The notes under the pieces are model-generated. The model was given only the letters and a program-made list of their open reading frames with translations. It made no database searches and was not told the DNA's origin. A DNA stretch of 64,000 bases from Brotaphodocola faecis. GTDB lineage: Bacteria; Bacillota; Clostridia; Lachnospirales; Lachnospiraceae. The DNA lies in assembly GCF_040096075.1 (NCBI RefSeq), contig NZ_JBBMFJ010000005.1:60203-124202 (forward strand), in the 5' to 3' direction. How positions within the stretch are numbered: the stretch's first letter is position 1; every line of letters begins with the position of its first letter. The position numbers and the translations under genes were made by a program. This document shows, one piece after another, positions 42,817-52,282 of this stretch.

Positions 42817-45402
42817 ATGGGAGAAGTTTTTGAGTTTACAGTAAACGGCCAGGTGCAGCGCACCGAAGAGGACAAGCCGTTGCTCCGTTATCTGCGCGAT
42901 GATCTGAAGCTGTATTCCGTAAAGGACGGCTGCAGTGAGGGTGCCTGCGGTACCTGTACCATCGTGGTAGACGGAAAGGCGATCAAGTCCTGCGTGCTGA
43001 CCACAAAAAGAGCCGTTGGCAGAAACATTCTGACTGTAGAAGGCTTAAGCGATGAGTGGAAGGACGCGTTTGTGTATGCGTTCGGAGCAGTCGGAGCTGT
43101 TCAGTGTGGTTTCTGTATTCCGGGCATGGTGATGGCCGGAACGGCATTATTACAGAATAATTTAAATCCGACGGAGGAGGATGTGAAATACGCGCTGCGC
43201 GGAAACATCTGCCGCTGTACCGGATACAAGAAGATCATCGAGGGAATCCTGCTGGTGGCAAAGATCCTGCGGGGCGAGGCTTCCGTAAATGAGGACCTGG
43301 AGAAGGGTGATGTTTACGGCGTTGGCCAGAGAGCATTCCGTGTGGATGTCCGCAAGAAGGTATTAGGCTTCGGCAAATACCCGGATGATATCGTGATGGA
43401 TGACATGGTTTACGTTTCCGCAGTCCGCAGCAAATATCCGAGAGCCCGCGTTCTGAAGATCGATGCCTCCAAGGCAGAGGCGCTGCCGGGCGTTCTGGGT
43501 GTTCTGACTGCGGCGGATGTTCCGAACAACAAGGTCGGACACATTCAGCAGGACTGGGATGTTATGATCGCGGAAGGCGACATCACCCGCTGTGTCGGCG
43601 ACGCCATCTGTCTGGTGGTTGCCGAGACCGAAGATATTTTAAATAAAGCAAAGAAACTGGTGAAGATCGATTACGAGGAGTTAGAGCCGGTAAGAGGCAT
43701 TGCGGACGCGAAGCGAGAGGACGCTCCGAAGGTACATTCCAAAGGAAACCTCTGTCAGACCCGTCACGTGGTCCGCGGCGACGCAGCCAAAGCACTGGCG
43801 GAATCCAAGTATACCGTGACCAATTCCTTCCGTACTCCGTTTACGGAGCATGCGTTCCTGGAGCCGGAGTGCGCCGTTGCCTTCCCGTATAAGGACGGCA
43901 TTAAGATTTTAAGTACCGACCAGGGCGCGTTTGATACCAGAAAAGAGACCGCGATCATGTTCGGCTGGGAGCCGGAGCGCATTGTGGTGGAAAACCAGCT
44001 CATCGGCGGCGGTTTCGGTGGAAAAGAGGATGTGTCTGTGCAGCATATCGCGGCACTGGCAGCATGGAAGTACAAAGTTCCGGTGAAGGCAAAATTCACC
44101 CGTCAGGAATCTTTATATTTCCATCCGAAGCGCCATGCTATGGAAGGTACCTTCACCCTGGGCTGTGATGAGAATGGTATCTTCACCGGTCTGGACTGTG
44201 AGATCAACTTCGATACCGGTGCTTATGCATCTCTTTGCGGACCGGTTCTGGAGCGTGCATGTACCCACTCCGTAGGACCGTACTGCTACCAGAATACCGA
44301 TATCCGCGGCTATGGCTACTATACCAATAACCCGCCGGCTGGCGCGTTCCGTGGTTTCGGCGTATGCCAGAGTGAATTTGCGTTAGAGTCCCTGATCAAT
44401 GTACTGGCAGAGAAGGTCGGCATCACTCCTTGGGAGATCCGCTACCGCAACGCCATCGAGCCGGGCAAGGTACTTCCGAACGGCCAGATTGCGGACTGCT
44501 CCACCGCGCTGAAAGAGACGCTGGAAGCAGTCAAAGATGTTTACGAGCAGAATATGGACCATGCCGGAATCGCATGTTCCATGAAGAATGCCGGTGTCGG
44601 CGTAGGACTTCCGGATAAGGGCCGAGCAAGACTCGTCATCGAGGACGGCGTCTGCGTGATCTACTGTGCGGCATCCGATATCGGACAGGGCTGTCTGACC
44701 GTATTCTGCCAGGCGGTATCCGAGACCACCGGACTTCCTCTCTCCAAAATCCGCAACGCAGTAGCCAATACCGAGAACGCGCCGGATTCCGGTACCACAT
44801 CCGGTTCCCGCCAGACCCTGCTTTCCGGCGAGGCAGTCCGCGGCGCTTCCGCACTGTTAAAGGAAGCCATGGATGAAGTGGGCGGAGACTTAAGCAAGCT
44901 GGAAGGCCGCGACTTCTTCTACGAATACTTCGAGCCGACCGACAAGCTGGGCGCGGATGTACCGTTCCCGAAGAGCCATATCGCATACGGCTACGCAACC
45001 CACGTTGTTATTCTGGACAAAGAGGGCAAAGTGAAAGAGGTTTACGCAGCACATGATTCCGGTAAGGTTGTGAACCCGATCTCCATTCAGGGACAGATCG
45101 AGGGCGGCGTGCTGATGGGCATGGGTTACGCCCTCACCGAGGACTGGCCGCTTAAGGACTGCGTACCGCAGGTCAAATACGGAACCCTGGGACTTCTCCG
45201 TTCCACCCAGATCCCGGATATTCACGCCATCTATGTAGAGAAGGAAAAACTCCTCGGCGTGGCCTACGGCGCAAAGGGTATCGGCGAGATCGCCACCATC
45301 CCGACCGCACCGGCCATCCAGGGCGCTTACTACGCGCTGGACGGTAAATTCCGTACCTCCCTGCCGTTAGAGGATACTTTCTATAGAAAGAAAAAGAATT
45401 AA
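42817..45402 (+). CDS. xdh: Selenium-dependent xanthine dehydrogenase (molybdenum hydroxylase)
   Basis: This is a molybdopterin hydroxylase for xanthine and related purines. The 2Fe-2S domains come first: C39/C44/C47/C59 (plant type, CSEGACGTC) and C97/C100/C132/C134. The molybdopterin domains follow, with GGGFGGKEDVSVQH, PPAGAFRGFG, GQGCLTVFCQAVSE and the catalytic glutamate in GAKGIGEIATIPTAPAI. No FAD domain is present, the layout of the Se-dependent XDH family, whose selenium is a labile cofactor rather than selenocysteine; no in-frame TGA is seen. Start 42817 follows GAGGAGAAGGATC; an ATG five codons upstream overlaps that site. Length 861. Confidence 0.93.
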   Translation: MGEVFEFTVNGQVQRTEEDKPLLRYLRDDLKLYSVKDGCSEGACGTCTIVVDGKAIKSCVLTTKRAVGRNILTVEGLSDEWKDAFVYAFGAVGAVQCGFCIPGMVMAGTALLQNNLNPTEEDVKYALRGNICRCTGYKKIIEGILLVAKILRGEASVNEDLEKGDVYGVGQRAFRVDVRKKVLGFGKYPDDIVMDDMVYVSAVRSKYPRARVLKIDASKAEALPGVLGVLTAADVPNNKVGHIQQDWDVMIAEGDITRCVGDAICLVVAETEDILNKAKKLVKIDYEELEPVRGIADAKREDAPKVHSKGNLCQTRHVVRGDAAKALAESKYTVTNSFRTPFTEHAFLEPECAVAFPYKDGIKILSTDQGAFDTRKETAIMFGWEPERIVVENQLIGGGFGGKEDVSVQHIAALAAWKYKVPVKAKFTRQESLYFHPKRHAMEGTFTLGCDENGIFTGLDCEINFDTGAYASLCGPVLERACTHSVGPYCYQNTDIRGYGYYTNNPPAGAFRGFGVCQSEFALESLINVLAEKVGITPWEIRYRNAIEPGKVLPNGQIADCSTALKETLEAVKDVYEQNMDHAGIACSMKNAGVGVGLPDKGRARLVIEDGVCVIYCAASDIGQGCLTVFCQAVSETTGLPLSKIRNAVANTENAPDSGTTSGSRQTLLSGEAVRGASALLKEAMDEVGGDLSKLEGRDFFYEYFEPTDKLGADVPFPKSHIAYGYATHVVILDKEGKVKEVYAAHDSGKVVNPISIQGQIEGGVLMGMGYALTEDWPLKDCVPQVKYGTLGLLRSTQIPDIHAIYVEKEKLLGVAYGAKGIGEIATIPTAPAIQGAYYALDGKFRTSLPLEDTFYRKKKN

Positions 45403-45489
45403 TAATAGGAAGAAATAAATTTTTACGTATTCTGGCTTTATGACAGATTTACAAAATGAGAAAAAAATAAAAAAAAGTTTTGTACATAC

Positions 45490-45517
45490 TTGACATAGAG
45501 CCAGAATGTGTTATGAT
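45490..45517 (+). promoter_or_regulatory. Promoter of dpaL and downstream genes
   Basis: TTGACA (45490-45495), a 16-base spacer and TATGAT (45512-45517). It is the best promoter inside the purine cluster. Confidence 0.8.
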
Positions 45518-45531
45518 AGTCATAGAAACAA

Positions 45532-45562
45532 ACAAAAAGTTTGAATAAATACAAAAAGTTTG
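45532..45562 (+). repeat. Tandem direct repeat in dpaL leader
   Basis: ACAAAAAGTTTG occurs at 45532-45543 and 45551-45562 (period 19), between the promoter and the ribosome binding site. It may be a regulator site or a local duplication. Confidence 0.45.
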
Positions 45563-45576
45563 TTAGGAGAGAAAAA

Positions 45577-46788
45577 ATGGAGAAAATTCTTTGGGCATTG
45601 AACAAGATGCCGAAAAGCGAAGACAAGTGTCTGCCGGTTATGAGCATTGAGAACATCAAACAGGCACGCGAGTTCCACAAGAGCTTCCCGCAGTATTCCA
45701 TCACCCCGCTTGCAAAGCTGGACGGTATGGCTGAGGGCCTTGGCCTTGGCGGTCTGTTTGTAAAAGATGAGAGCTATCGTTTTGGCCTCAACGCGTTCAA
45801 GGTGCTGGGCGGTTCTTTCGCAATGGCACGTTACATCGCTAGTGAGATGGGACGCGATGTGTCCGAGATGACATACGATTACCTGACCAGCGAGAAATTC
45901 CGTGAGGAGTTTGGTCAGGCAACCTTCTTTACCGCTACTGACGGTAACCACGGCAGAGGCGTTGCATGGGCAGCAAACAAGCTGGGCCAGAAAGCCGTTG
46001 TACATATGCCGAAGGGCAGCACTAAGACCCGTTTCGATAACATCGCAAAAGAGGGCGCAAAAGTTACCATCGAGGAAGTCAACTACGATGACTGCGTACG
46101 TATGGCAGCAGCTGAGGCTGAGGCAACCCCGCACGGCGTCGTTGTTCAGGATACCGCATGGGAAGGCTACGAGGAGATTCCGGCATGGATCATGCAGGGC
46201 TACGGAAGCATGGCTGGCGAGGCTGCTGAGCAGTTACGCGAAGTTTCCGTTAACCGTCCGACCCACGTATTCGTTCAGGCAGGCGTAGGAAGCCTTGCAG
46301 GTGCAGTGGTTGGTTACTTCACCAACCTGTATCCGGAGAACCCGCCGAAATTCGTTGTTATGGAAGCTGGCGCAGCAGCATGCCTGTACAAGGGCGCTGT
46401 TGCAGGAGATGGCGAGCCGCGTATCGTTGGCGGTGACCTTCAGACCATCATGGCTGGCCTTGCATGCGGCGAGCCGAACATCATTGGCTGGGATATCTTA
46501 AGAAACCACGTATCCGCATTTGTTTCCTGCCCGGACTGGGTAGCAGCAAAGGGTATGAGAATGCTGGCAGCTCCGGTTAAGGGCGATCCGAAGGTAATTT
46601 CCGGTGAGTCCGGAGCAGTTGGTATGGGTGTGATCTCCACCATCATGCAGGACGACGAGTACAAAGAGCTGCGCGACGCGTTAGAGTTAAACCGCGACAG
46701 TAAGGTCCTGATGTTCTCCACCGAGGGCGATACCGATCCGGACAAGTACAAAAAGATCGTATGGGGCGGCGAGTATCCGACCGTTTAA
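45577..46788 (+). CDS. dpaL: Diaminopropionate ammonia-lyase
   Basis: This PLP enzyme converts 2,3-diaminopropionate to pyruvate and two ammonia, the likely last step of the pathway encoded here. The PLP lysine is in RFGLNAFKVLGGSFA (about residue 76); the phosphate/ring environment includes ATDGNHGRGVAWAA and VQAGVGSLAGAV. Length 403 compares with 398 for the E. coli enzyme (YgeX). The chosen ATG follows TTAGGAGAGAAAAA; an in-frame ATG 12 codons upstream falls inside the leader repeat and is rejected. A strong promoter lies upstream. Confidence 0.94.
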   Translation: MEKILWALNKMPKSEDKCLPVMSIENIKQAREFHKSFPQYSITPLAKLDGMAEGLGLGGLFVKDESYRFGLNAFKVLGGSFAMARYIASEMGRDVSEMTYDYLTSEKFREEFGQATFFTATDGNHGRGVAWAANKLGQKAVVHMPKGSTKTRFDNIAKEGAKVTIEEVNYDDCVRMAAAEAEATPHGVVVQDTAWEGYEEIPAWIMQGYGSMAGEAAEQLREVSVNRPTHVFVQAGVGSLAGAVVGYFTNLYPENPPKFVVMEAGAAACLYKGAVAGDGEPRIVGGDLQTIMAGLACGEPNIIGWDILRNHVSAFVSCPDWVAAKGMRMLAAPVKGDPKVISGESGAVGMGVISTIMQDDEYKELRDALELNRDSKVLMFSTEGDTDPDKYKKIVWGGEYPTV

Positions 46789-46841
46789 TCACCAAAGAAC
46801 CAAATTAACAAGAACATATATAATCCAGGAGGGTAAAAGAA

Positions 46842-48218
46842 ATGGGACTTGATTTTGACAAAATCAAACAGGCAGCAGAGGGCTATCGTGCAGATATGAC
46901 TGCATTCCTGAGAGCAATGATCTCTCATCCGAGTGAGAGCTGCGAGGAGAAAGAAGTAGTAGCTTGCATCAAAGCTGAGATGGAGAAGTTAAACTTCGAT
47001 AAAGTTGAGGTTGACGGACTTGGTAACGTCATCGGCTGGATGGGCGAAGGCGACAAGATCATCGCTATCGACTCTCACATCGATACCGTTGGTATCGGTA
47101 ACATCAACAACTGGGAAGCAGATCCGTACGAGGGCTATGAGACTGATGAGATCATCTACGGCCGCGGCGGTTCCGACCAGGAAGGCGGTATGGCAAGTGC
47201 TGTTTACGGCGCAAAGATCATGAAGGATCTGAACCTCATTCCGGAGGGCTACAAGATCATGATCGTTGGTTCCGTACAGGAAGAGGACTGCGACGGTATG
47301 TGCTGGCAGTACATCTACAACAAAGACAAAATTGTTCCGGAGTTCGTAATCTCTACCGAGCCGACCGATGGCGGTATCTACCGTGGACATCGCGGACGTA
47401 TGGAAATCCGTGTAGACGTTAAGGGCGTTTCCTGCCATGGTTCCGCACCGGAGCGTGGTTCCAACGCAATCTACAAGATGGCTGACATCATCGCTGATGT
47501 TCGTTCCCTGAACAACAACGGCTGTGACGAAGACACCGATATCAAGGGCCTTGTTAAGATGCTGAGCCCGAAATACAACCCGGAGCACTACGAGGACGCT
47601 CAGTTCCTTGGAAGAGGTACCTGCACCGTTTCTCAGATCTTCTACACCTCTCCGAGCCGTTGTGCAGTAGCAGACAGCTGCGCAATCTCCATTGACCGTC
47701 GTATGACCGCAGGCGAGACCTGGGATTCCTGTCTGGAAGAGATCCGTCAGCTGCCGAGCGTTCAGAAGTATGGCGATGATGTACAGGTTTCCATGTACAT
47801 GTACGATCGTCCGTCATGGACCGGCGAAGTTTACGAGACCGAGTGCTACTTCCCGACCTGGATCAACAAAGAGAACGCAGCTCACGTACAGGCTCTGTAC
47901 GACGCACATGTAGCTCTGTTCGGCGAGCATCGTATGGGACCGGATTCCACCAAAGAGCTTCGTAACCGTCCGTTAATCGATAAGTGGACCTTCTCCACCA
48001 ACGGTGTTGCTATCCAGGGCCGTTACGGTATCCCGTGCGTAGGCTTTGGCCCGGGTGCTGAGAGCCAGGCTCACGCTCCGAACGAGATCACCTACAAAGA
48101 TGACCTTGTAAGATGCGCAGCTATGTATGTAGCAGCAGCAAACCTGTACGATGGTTCCAAGAAGACTGACGATATTTCCCAGTTCCGTGCAGGCAAGACC
48201 AACAACGATATTAAGTAA
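46842..48218 (+). CDS. ygeY: YgeY family selenium-metabolism-linked hydrolase (M20)
   Basis: This is a zinc-dependent M20/ArgE-type amidohydrolase restricted mainly to genomes with Se-dependent molybdenum hydroxylases. Metal and catalytic residues are visible: AIDSHIDTVG, GRGGSDQEGGMAS, VQEEDCDG and STEPTDGG. Length 458. TCCAGGAGGGTAAAAGAA precedes the ATG. It lies between the ammonia-lyase and YgeW genes; a role in hydrolysing a ureido or N-acyl intermediate is inferred from context. Confidence 0.93.
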   Translation: MGLDFDKIKQAAEGYRADMTAFLRAMISHPSESCEEKEVVACIKAEMEKLNFDKVEVDGLGNVIGWMGEGDKIIAIDSHIDTVGIGNINNWEADPYEGYETDEIIYGRGGSDQEGGMASAVYGAKIMKDLNLIPEGYKIMIVGSVQEEDCDGMCWQYIYNKDKIVPEFVISTEPTDGGIYRGHRGRMEIRVDVKGVSCHGSAPERGSNAIYKMADIIADVRSLNNNGCDEDTDIKGLVKMLSPKYNPEHYEDAQFLGRGTCTVSQIFYTSPSRCAVADSCAISIDRRMTAGETWDSCLEEIRQLPSVQKYGDDVQVSMYMYDRPSWTGEVYETECYFPTWINKENAAHVQALYDAHVALFGEHRMGPDSTKELRNRPLIDKWTFSTNGVAIQGRYGIPCVGFGPGAESQAHAPNEITYKDDLVRCAAMYVAAANLYDGSKKTDDISQFRAGKTNNDIK

Positions 48219-48243
48219 TCATCGTTCCACACAGTAATAAGCA

Positions 48244-48268
48244 GGTCAGCGCAGAAGCTGCGCTGACC
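48244..48268. other. Perfect 11-bp hairpin between ygeY and ygeW
   Basis: GGTCAGCGCAG-AAG-CTGCGCTGACC has no T-run and is followed by the ygeW ribosome binding site. It could stabilise or process the mRNA. The left arm is identical over 11 bases to part of repeat copy a (69-79). Confidence 0.6.
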
Positions 48269-48309
48269 GCATAAAAACATATTACCTATTTTATAAGGAG
48301 AATAAAAAA

Positions 48310-49506
48310 ATGGATAAAGTATTACAGGGTTACATTGACAAACTGAACAAACTGAACTTCAAAGATATGTACGAGGGTGATTTCTTCCTGACCTGGGAGA
48401 AGACCGACGACGAGCTTGAGGCTGTTTTCACAGTAGCTGACGCTCTGCGTTACATGAGAGAGCACAACATCTCCACCAAGGTATTCGAGTCCGGCCTGGG
48501 CATCTCCCTGTTCCGTGATAACTCTACCCGTACCCGTTTCTCTTTCGCATCTGCTTGTAACCTGCTTGGTCTTGAGGTTCAGGATCTTGACGAGGGCAAG
48601 AGCCAGATCGCTCATGGTGAGACCGTTCGTGAGACCGCTAACATGATCTCCTTCATGGCAGACGTTATCGGTATCCGTGATGATATGTACATCGGCAAAG
48701 GTAACAAATACATGCACGACGTAGTAGACGCTGTAACCGAGGGACACAAGGACGGTGTTCTGGAGCAGAAACCTACTCTGGTTAACTTACAGTGCGATAT
48801 CGACCATCCGACCCAGTGTATGGCTGATATGCTTCACATCATCAATACCTTCGGCGGCGTTGAGAACTTAAAGGGTAAGAAAGTAGCTATGACCTGGGCT
48901 TACTCCCCGAGCTACGGCAAACCGCTTTCCGTACCGCAGGGTGTTATCGGCCTGATGACCAGATTCGGTATGGACGTTGTTCTGGCTCATCCGGAAGGAT
49001 ATGAGGTAATGCCGGAGGTTGAGGAAGTAGCTAAGAAGAACGCTGAGAAGACCGGCGGCAGCTTCACCAAGACCCATTCCATGGCAGAGGCATTCAAGGA
49101 TGCTGATATCGTATATCCGAAGAGCTGGGCTCCGTTCGCAGCTATGGAGAAGAGAACCAACCTGTACGCTGAGGGCGACACCGACGGCATCAAGGCTCTG
49201 GAGAAAGAGCTGCTTGCTCAGAACGCAGAGCACAAAGACTGGTGCTGCACCGAAGAGTTAATGTCCACCACCAAGGATGGCAAGGCTCTGTACCTGCACT
49301 GCTTACCGGCTGATATCAACGACGTATCCTGCAAGGACGGCGAGGTTGAGGCTTCCGTATTCGATCGCTATCGTACTCCTCTGTACAAAGAGGCTAGCTA
49401 CAAGCCGTACATCATCGCAGCTATGATCCTGCTTGCTAAACAGCAGTGCCCGCAGGAGACTCTGGCTAAACTGGCTGAGAAAGCAACCGAGAGACATATG
49501 GCATAA
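48310..49506 (+). CDS. ygeW: Knotted carbamoyltransferase YgeW
   Basis: This member of the aspartate/ornithine carbamoyltransferase superfamily belongs to the knotted YgeW group. The carbamoyl-phosphate motif is FRDNSTRTRFSFASA (about residues 63-77), with EGKSQIAHGETVRETANM, HPTQCMADM and the HCLPAD loop. Length 398. TTATAAGGAGAATAAAAAA precedes the ATG. Being next to carbamate kinase, it probably works in the degradative direction, phosphorolysing a ureido intermediate to give carbamoyl phosphate; the amine product is unverified. Confidence 0.94.
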   Translation: MDKVLQGYIDKLNKLNFKDMYEGDFFLTWEKTDDELEAVFTVADALRYMREHNISTKVFESGLGISLFRDNSTRTRFSFASACNLLGLEVQDLDEGKSQIAHGETVRETANMISFMADVIGIRDDMYIGKGNKYMHDVVDAVTEGHKDGVLEQKPTLVNLQCDIDHPTQCMADMLHIINTFGGVENLKGKKVAMTWAYSPSYGKPLSVPQGVIGLMTRFGMDVVLAHPEGYEVMPEVEEVAKKNAEKTGGSFTKTHSMAEAFKDADIVYPKSWAPFAAMEKRTNLYAEGDTDGIKALEKELLAQNAEHKDWCCTEELMSTTKDGKALYLHCLPADINDVSCKDGEVEASVFDRYRTPLYKEASYKPYIIAAMILLAKQQCPQETLAKLAEKATERHMA

Positions 49507-49576
49507 TCTGCCTGTTGTCAGAATAATCAGGTAAATTGGGAATACCCCTTTTTATACAACAACCTGCTCAACAAAA

Positions 49577-49612
49577 GCGGTGGCAGTCCTTAAACGGACT
49601 GCCATCACTGCT
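49577..49612. other. Intercistronic hairpin between ygeW and arcC
   Basis: TGGCAGTCC (49581-49589) pairs with GGACTGCCA (49596-49604), extended outward by AAGC.../...GCTT. There is no good T-run, so it is more likely an mRNA stability element than a full terminator. Confidence 0.5.
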
Positions 49613-49694
49613 TCAAAAAGAAAAAATGAAAATAGTCCGCGGGGGAAAAATTACAGTTTAACAGTAACGGAAAGCGGACGTAGGAGATATTGTT

Positions 49695-50636
49695 ATGGGA
49701 AAAAGAATTGTAATCGCCCTTGGCGGTAATGCATTGGGAAGTAACCTGCCGGAGCAGATGGTTGCAGTAAAGAAAACTGCTTCCGCAATCGTAGATCTGA
49801 TCGAGGCAGGCAATGAAGTTGTAATCGCACACGGTAACGGACCGCAGGTCGGCATGATCCAGAACGCAATGTCCGAGCTGACCCGTTCCAACCCGGAGAA
49901 ATACATTCCGTGTCCGCTGTCTGTATGCGTGGCTATGAGCCAGGGCTACATCGGATACGATCTGCAGAACGCACTGCGTGAGGAGATGCTGGACAGAGGC
50001 ATCACCACCGGCTGCACCACCATCCTGACCCAGGTAGAAGTAGATGCTCATGATCCGGCTTTCAAGAATCCGACCAAGCCGATCGGCGCATTCATGACCA
50101 AAGAAGAGGCTGACAAGATGGTTGCAGAGCAGGGCTACAAGGTAGTAGAGGATGCAGGACGCGGCTACCGCCGTGTGGTTGCTTCTCCGAAGCCACAGTC
50201 CATCATTGAGATCGACACCATTCGCAGCCTGGTTGAGAACGACTACGTTGTTGTTGCCTGCGGCGGCGGCGGTATCCCGGTATTCGTAACTGAGGGTCAT
50301 CACTTAAAGGGGGCTGCAGCAGTCATCGATAAAGACTTTGCAGCAGAGAAGCTGGCAGAGCAGTTAAACGCAGACTGCCTGATCATCTTAACCGCAGTTG
50401 AGAAGGTTGCTGTTCATTTCGGCAAACCGGATCAGGAGTGGCTGTCCGAGCTTACCCCGGAGACTGCACAGAAGTATATCGAGGCTGGCGAGTTTGCACC
50501 GGGCTCCATGCTTCCGAAGGTACAGGCAGCTGTTGCTTTCGCCCAGTCCGCACCGGGACGCGAGTCCTTAATTACCCTGCTTGAAAAAGCAAAAGATGGT
50601 ATCAACGGATTAACTGGTACCAGAATTCATCAGTAA
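49695..50636 (+). CDS. arcC: Carbamate kinase
   Basis: ArcC transfers the phosphate of carbamoyl phosphate to ADP, yielding ATP, ammonia and carbon dioxide. Conserved segments are ALGGNALG (residues 7-14), AHGNGPQVGMIQNA, PIGAFM, VVASPKPQSIIE and ACGGGGIPV. Length 313 is usual. GTAGGAGATATTGTT precedes the ATG. It is the only substrate-level ATP-forming enzyme in the cluster, and the adjacent YgeW is the evident source of carbamoyl phosphate. Confidence 0.95.
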   Translation: MGKRIVIALGGNALGSNLPEQMVAVKKTASAIVDLIEAGNEVVIAHGNGPQVGMIQNAMSELTRSNPEKYIPCPLSVCVAMSQGYIGYDLQNALREEMLDRGITTGCTTILTQVEVDAHDPAFKNPTKPIGAFMTKEEADKMVAEQGYKVVEDAGRGYRRVVASPKPQSIIEIDTIRSLVENDYVVVACGGGGIPVFVTEGHHLKGAAAVIDKDFAAEKLAEQLNADCLIILTAVEKVAVHFGKPDQEWLSELTPETAQKYIEAGEFAPGSMLPKVQAAVAFAQSAPGRESLITLLEKAKDGINGLTGTRIHQ

Positions 50637-50643
50637 ACATGAT

Positions 50644-50670
50644 GTAACTGTGAGGATACTGAACAGTTAC
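50644..50670. repeat. 27-bp inverted repeat, copy 3 (with extended arms)
   Basis: GTAACTG-N13-CAGTTAC lies eight bases after the arcC stop. Pairing extends outward (ATGATGTAACTG with CAGTTACATCAT). A diverged second unit may follow at about 50689-50716, and a 12-bp hairpin at 50736-50768 precedes the hydantoinase gene. Confidence 0.75.
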
Positions 50671-50802
50671 ATCATGATAAATATGGATTATAGCTGTGAG
50701 AATGTTCGAATGGTTATGATCGTCTGACAGCGAATAACCGCAGGAGTGGCTTGTCTACTCTTGCGGTTAAAGTTGTATACAGGGATAGGAGAATTTCAAA
50801 CT

Positions 50803-52191
50803 ATGAAGAAATTAGTAAAAAATGGAATGCTCTGCACAGAGAGCGGCGTATATGAAGCAGATCTCTTAATCGAAGACGGCGTGATCCGCGAGATCGGAAC
50901 CGGTCTTGCAGACGCGGATGCTGAAGTGGTAGACGCGAAAGGCAAATATGTTCTGCCTGGTGCTGTGGATATTCACACTCACATGGATCTGGATGTGGGC
51001 ATTGCCCGTGTCATTGACGATTTCTATACCGGAACCATTGCGGCGGCCTGCGGTGGTACTACCTCCATTGTAGACCATATGGCCTTCGGCCCGAAGGACT
51101 GCAGCCTGTGGCATCAGGTAAAGGAATACCATAAACTGGCAGATGGCAATGCGGTCGTAGACTATGGCTTCCATGGCGTGTTCCAGCATGTAAATCCGCA
51201 GGTTCTGGAAGAGATGGGCGAGATTGCGAAGGAAGAAGGTATCACCAGCTTTAAGGTTTATATGACCTACGGTTATGGCCTTGGAGACAGTGATCTGATG
51301 CAGATCCTGACCCAGGCGAAGAAAGACGGCATCCTCATTGCTTCCCACTGCGAGAATGACGGGATTGTCAACTACTGGCGTGACAAGTTTGTAAAAGAGG
51401 GCCACACCCAGGCCAAGTATCACCCGATCAGCCGTCCGGCTGAGGCCGAAGCGGAAGCCGTGAACCGTTTCCTGTATCTGGCTGAGTCCGCAGGGGAGGC
51501 ACCGGTCTATGTGGTACATTTATCCAGCAAGCAGGGCCTCATGGAAGTGCGCCGCGCGAAACGCCGTGGTCAGAAGCATTTTGGCGTGGAAACCTGTCCG
51601 CAGTACCTGTTTCTGACCGATGACCGCTACGCAGATGACCAGGAGGGGTTAAAGGCCATTATGGCACCGCCGCTTCGCAAGAAGGATGATAACGAAGCAC
51701 TCTGGCAGGCCCTGGAGAACGGAGAACTGGACGCAGTCGCAACTGACCACTGCCCATTCACCTTCGCAAAGCAGAAACAGCAGGGCGCGAAGGACTTTAC
51801 CCAGTGTCCGAGCGGAGCGCCGGGCGTGGAGGAGCGCCTGCCGCTGATGTTCTCAGAGGCAGTAAAGGGCGAGCATCTGACCATTCCGCAGGTGGTTCAT
51901 TATCTGTGCACGAATCCGGCTAAGATTGCCGGACTGTACCCGAAGAAGGGTACCATTCAGACCGGTTCTGACGCAGATCTGGTACTCATCGACCCGAAGA
52001 AGGAGTGGACCATCACCACAGAGAAGATGCACGGAAACGCGGATTACACCTGCTACGAGGGCACGAAGATAACCGGTGCCATCGAGAAGGTATTCCTGCG
52101 CGGCAACGAAATCGTTTCTGACGGAGCCTTTGTGGGAACACGCGGAGAAGGACAGTACTTAAAGAGAGGAAAGAGCTCTCTGGCAGAGTAA
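50803..52191 (+). CDS. hydA: Dihydropyrimidinase/hydantoinase-type amidohydrolase
   Basis: This is a cyclic-amide hydrolase that opens hydantoin- or dihydropyrimidine-like rings. The metal ligands are DIHTHMDLD (about residues 56-64), the carbamylated lysine in SFKVYMTYGYG (about 151), HCENDGIVNYW, VVHLSSKQG and ATDHCPF. Length 462 is typical. The start at 50803 follows ATAGGAGAATTTCAAACT; an ATG at 50746 lies in the hairpin region upstream. In this cluster it is the probable ring-opening step for a purine-derived intermediate (inference). Confidence 0.92.
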   Translation: MKKLVKNGMLCTESGVYEADLLIEDGVIREIGTGLADADAEVVDAKGKYVLPGAVDIHTHMDLDVGIARVIDDFYTGTIAAACGGTTSIVDHMAFGPKDCSLWHQVKEYHKLADGNAVVDYGFHGVFQHVNPQVLEEMGEIAKEEGITSFKVYMTYGYGLGDSDLMQILTQAKKDGILIASHCENDGIVNYWRDKFVKEGHTQAKYHPISRPAEAEAEAVNRFLYLAESAGEAPVYVVHLSSKQGLMEVRRAKRRGQKHFGVETCPQYLFLTDDRYADDQEGLKAIMAPPLRKKDDNEALWQALENGELDAVATDHCPFTFAKQKQQGAKDFTQCPSGAPGVEERLPLMFSEAVKGEHLTIPQVVHYLCTNPAKIAGLYPKKGTIQTGSDADLVLIDPKKEWTITTEKMHGNADYTCYEGTKITGAIEKVFLRGNEIVSDGAFVGTRGEGQYLKRGKSSLAE

Positions 52192-52282
52192 TATAAAATT
52201 GGAATCAGGCCCCGGCGGTGGAATGTAGATCGTCAGATGGAACGGGAAGCAGGCCGGGGATGAAAGAAAGGAAGCAGGGAAC

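Noticed and set aside
42817..45402. Selenocysteine codon in the selenium-dependent xanthine dehydrogenase
   Set aside because: No in-frame TGA is found; this enzyme family holds selenium as a labile cofactor ligand.
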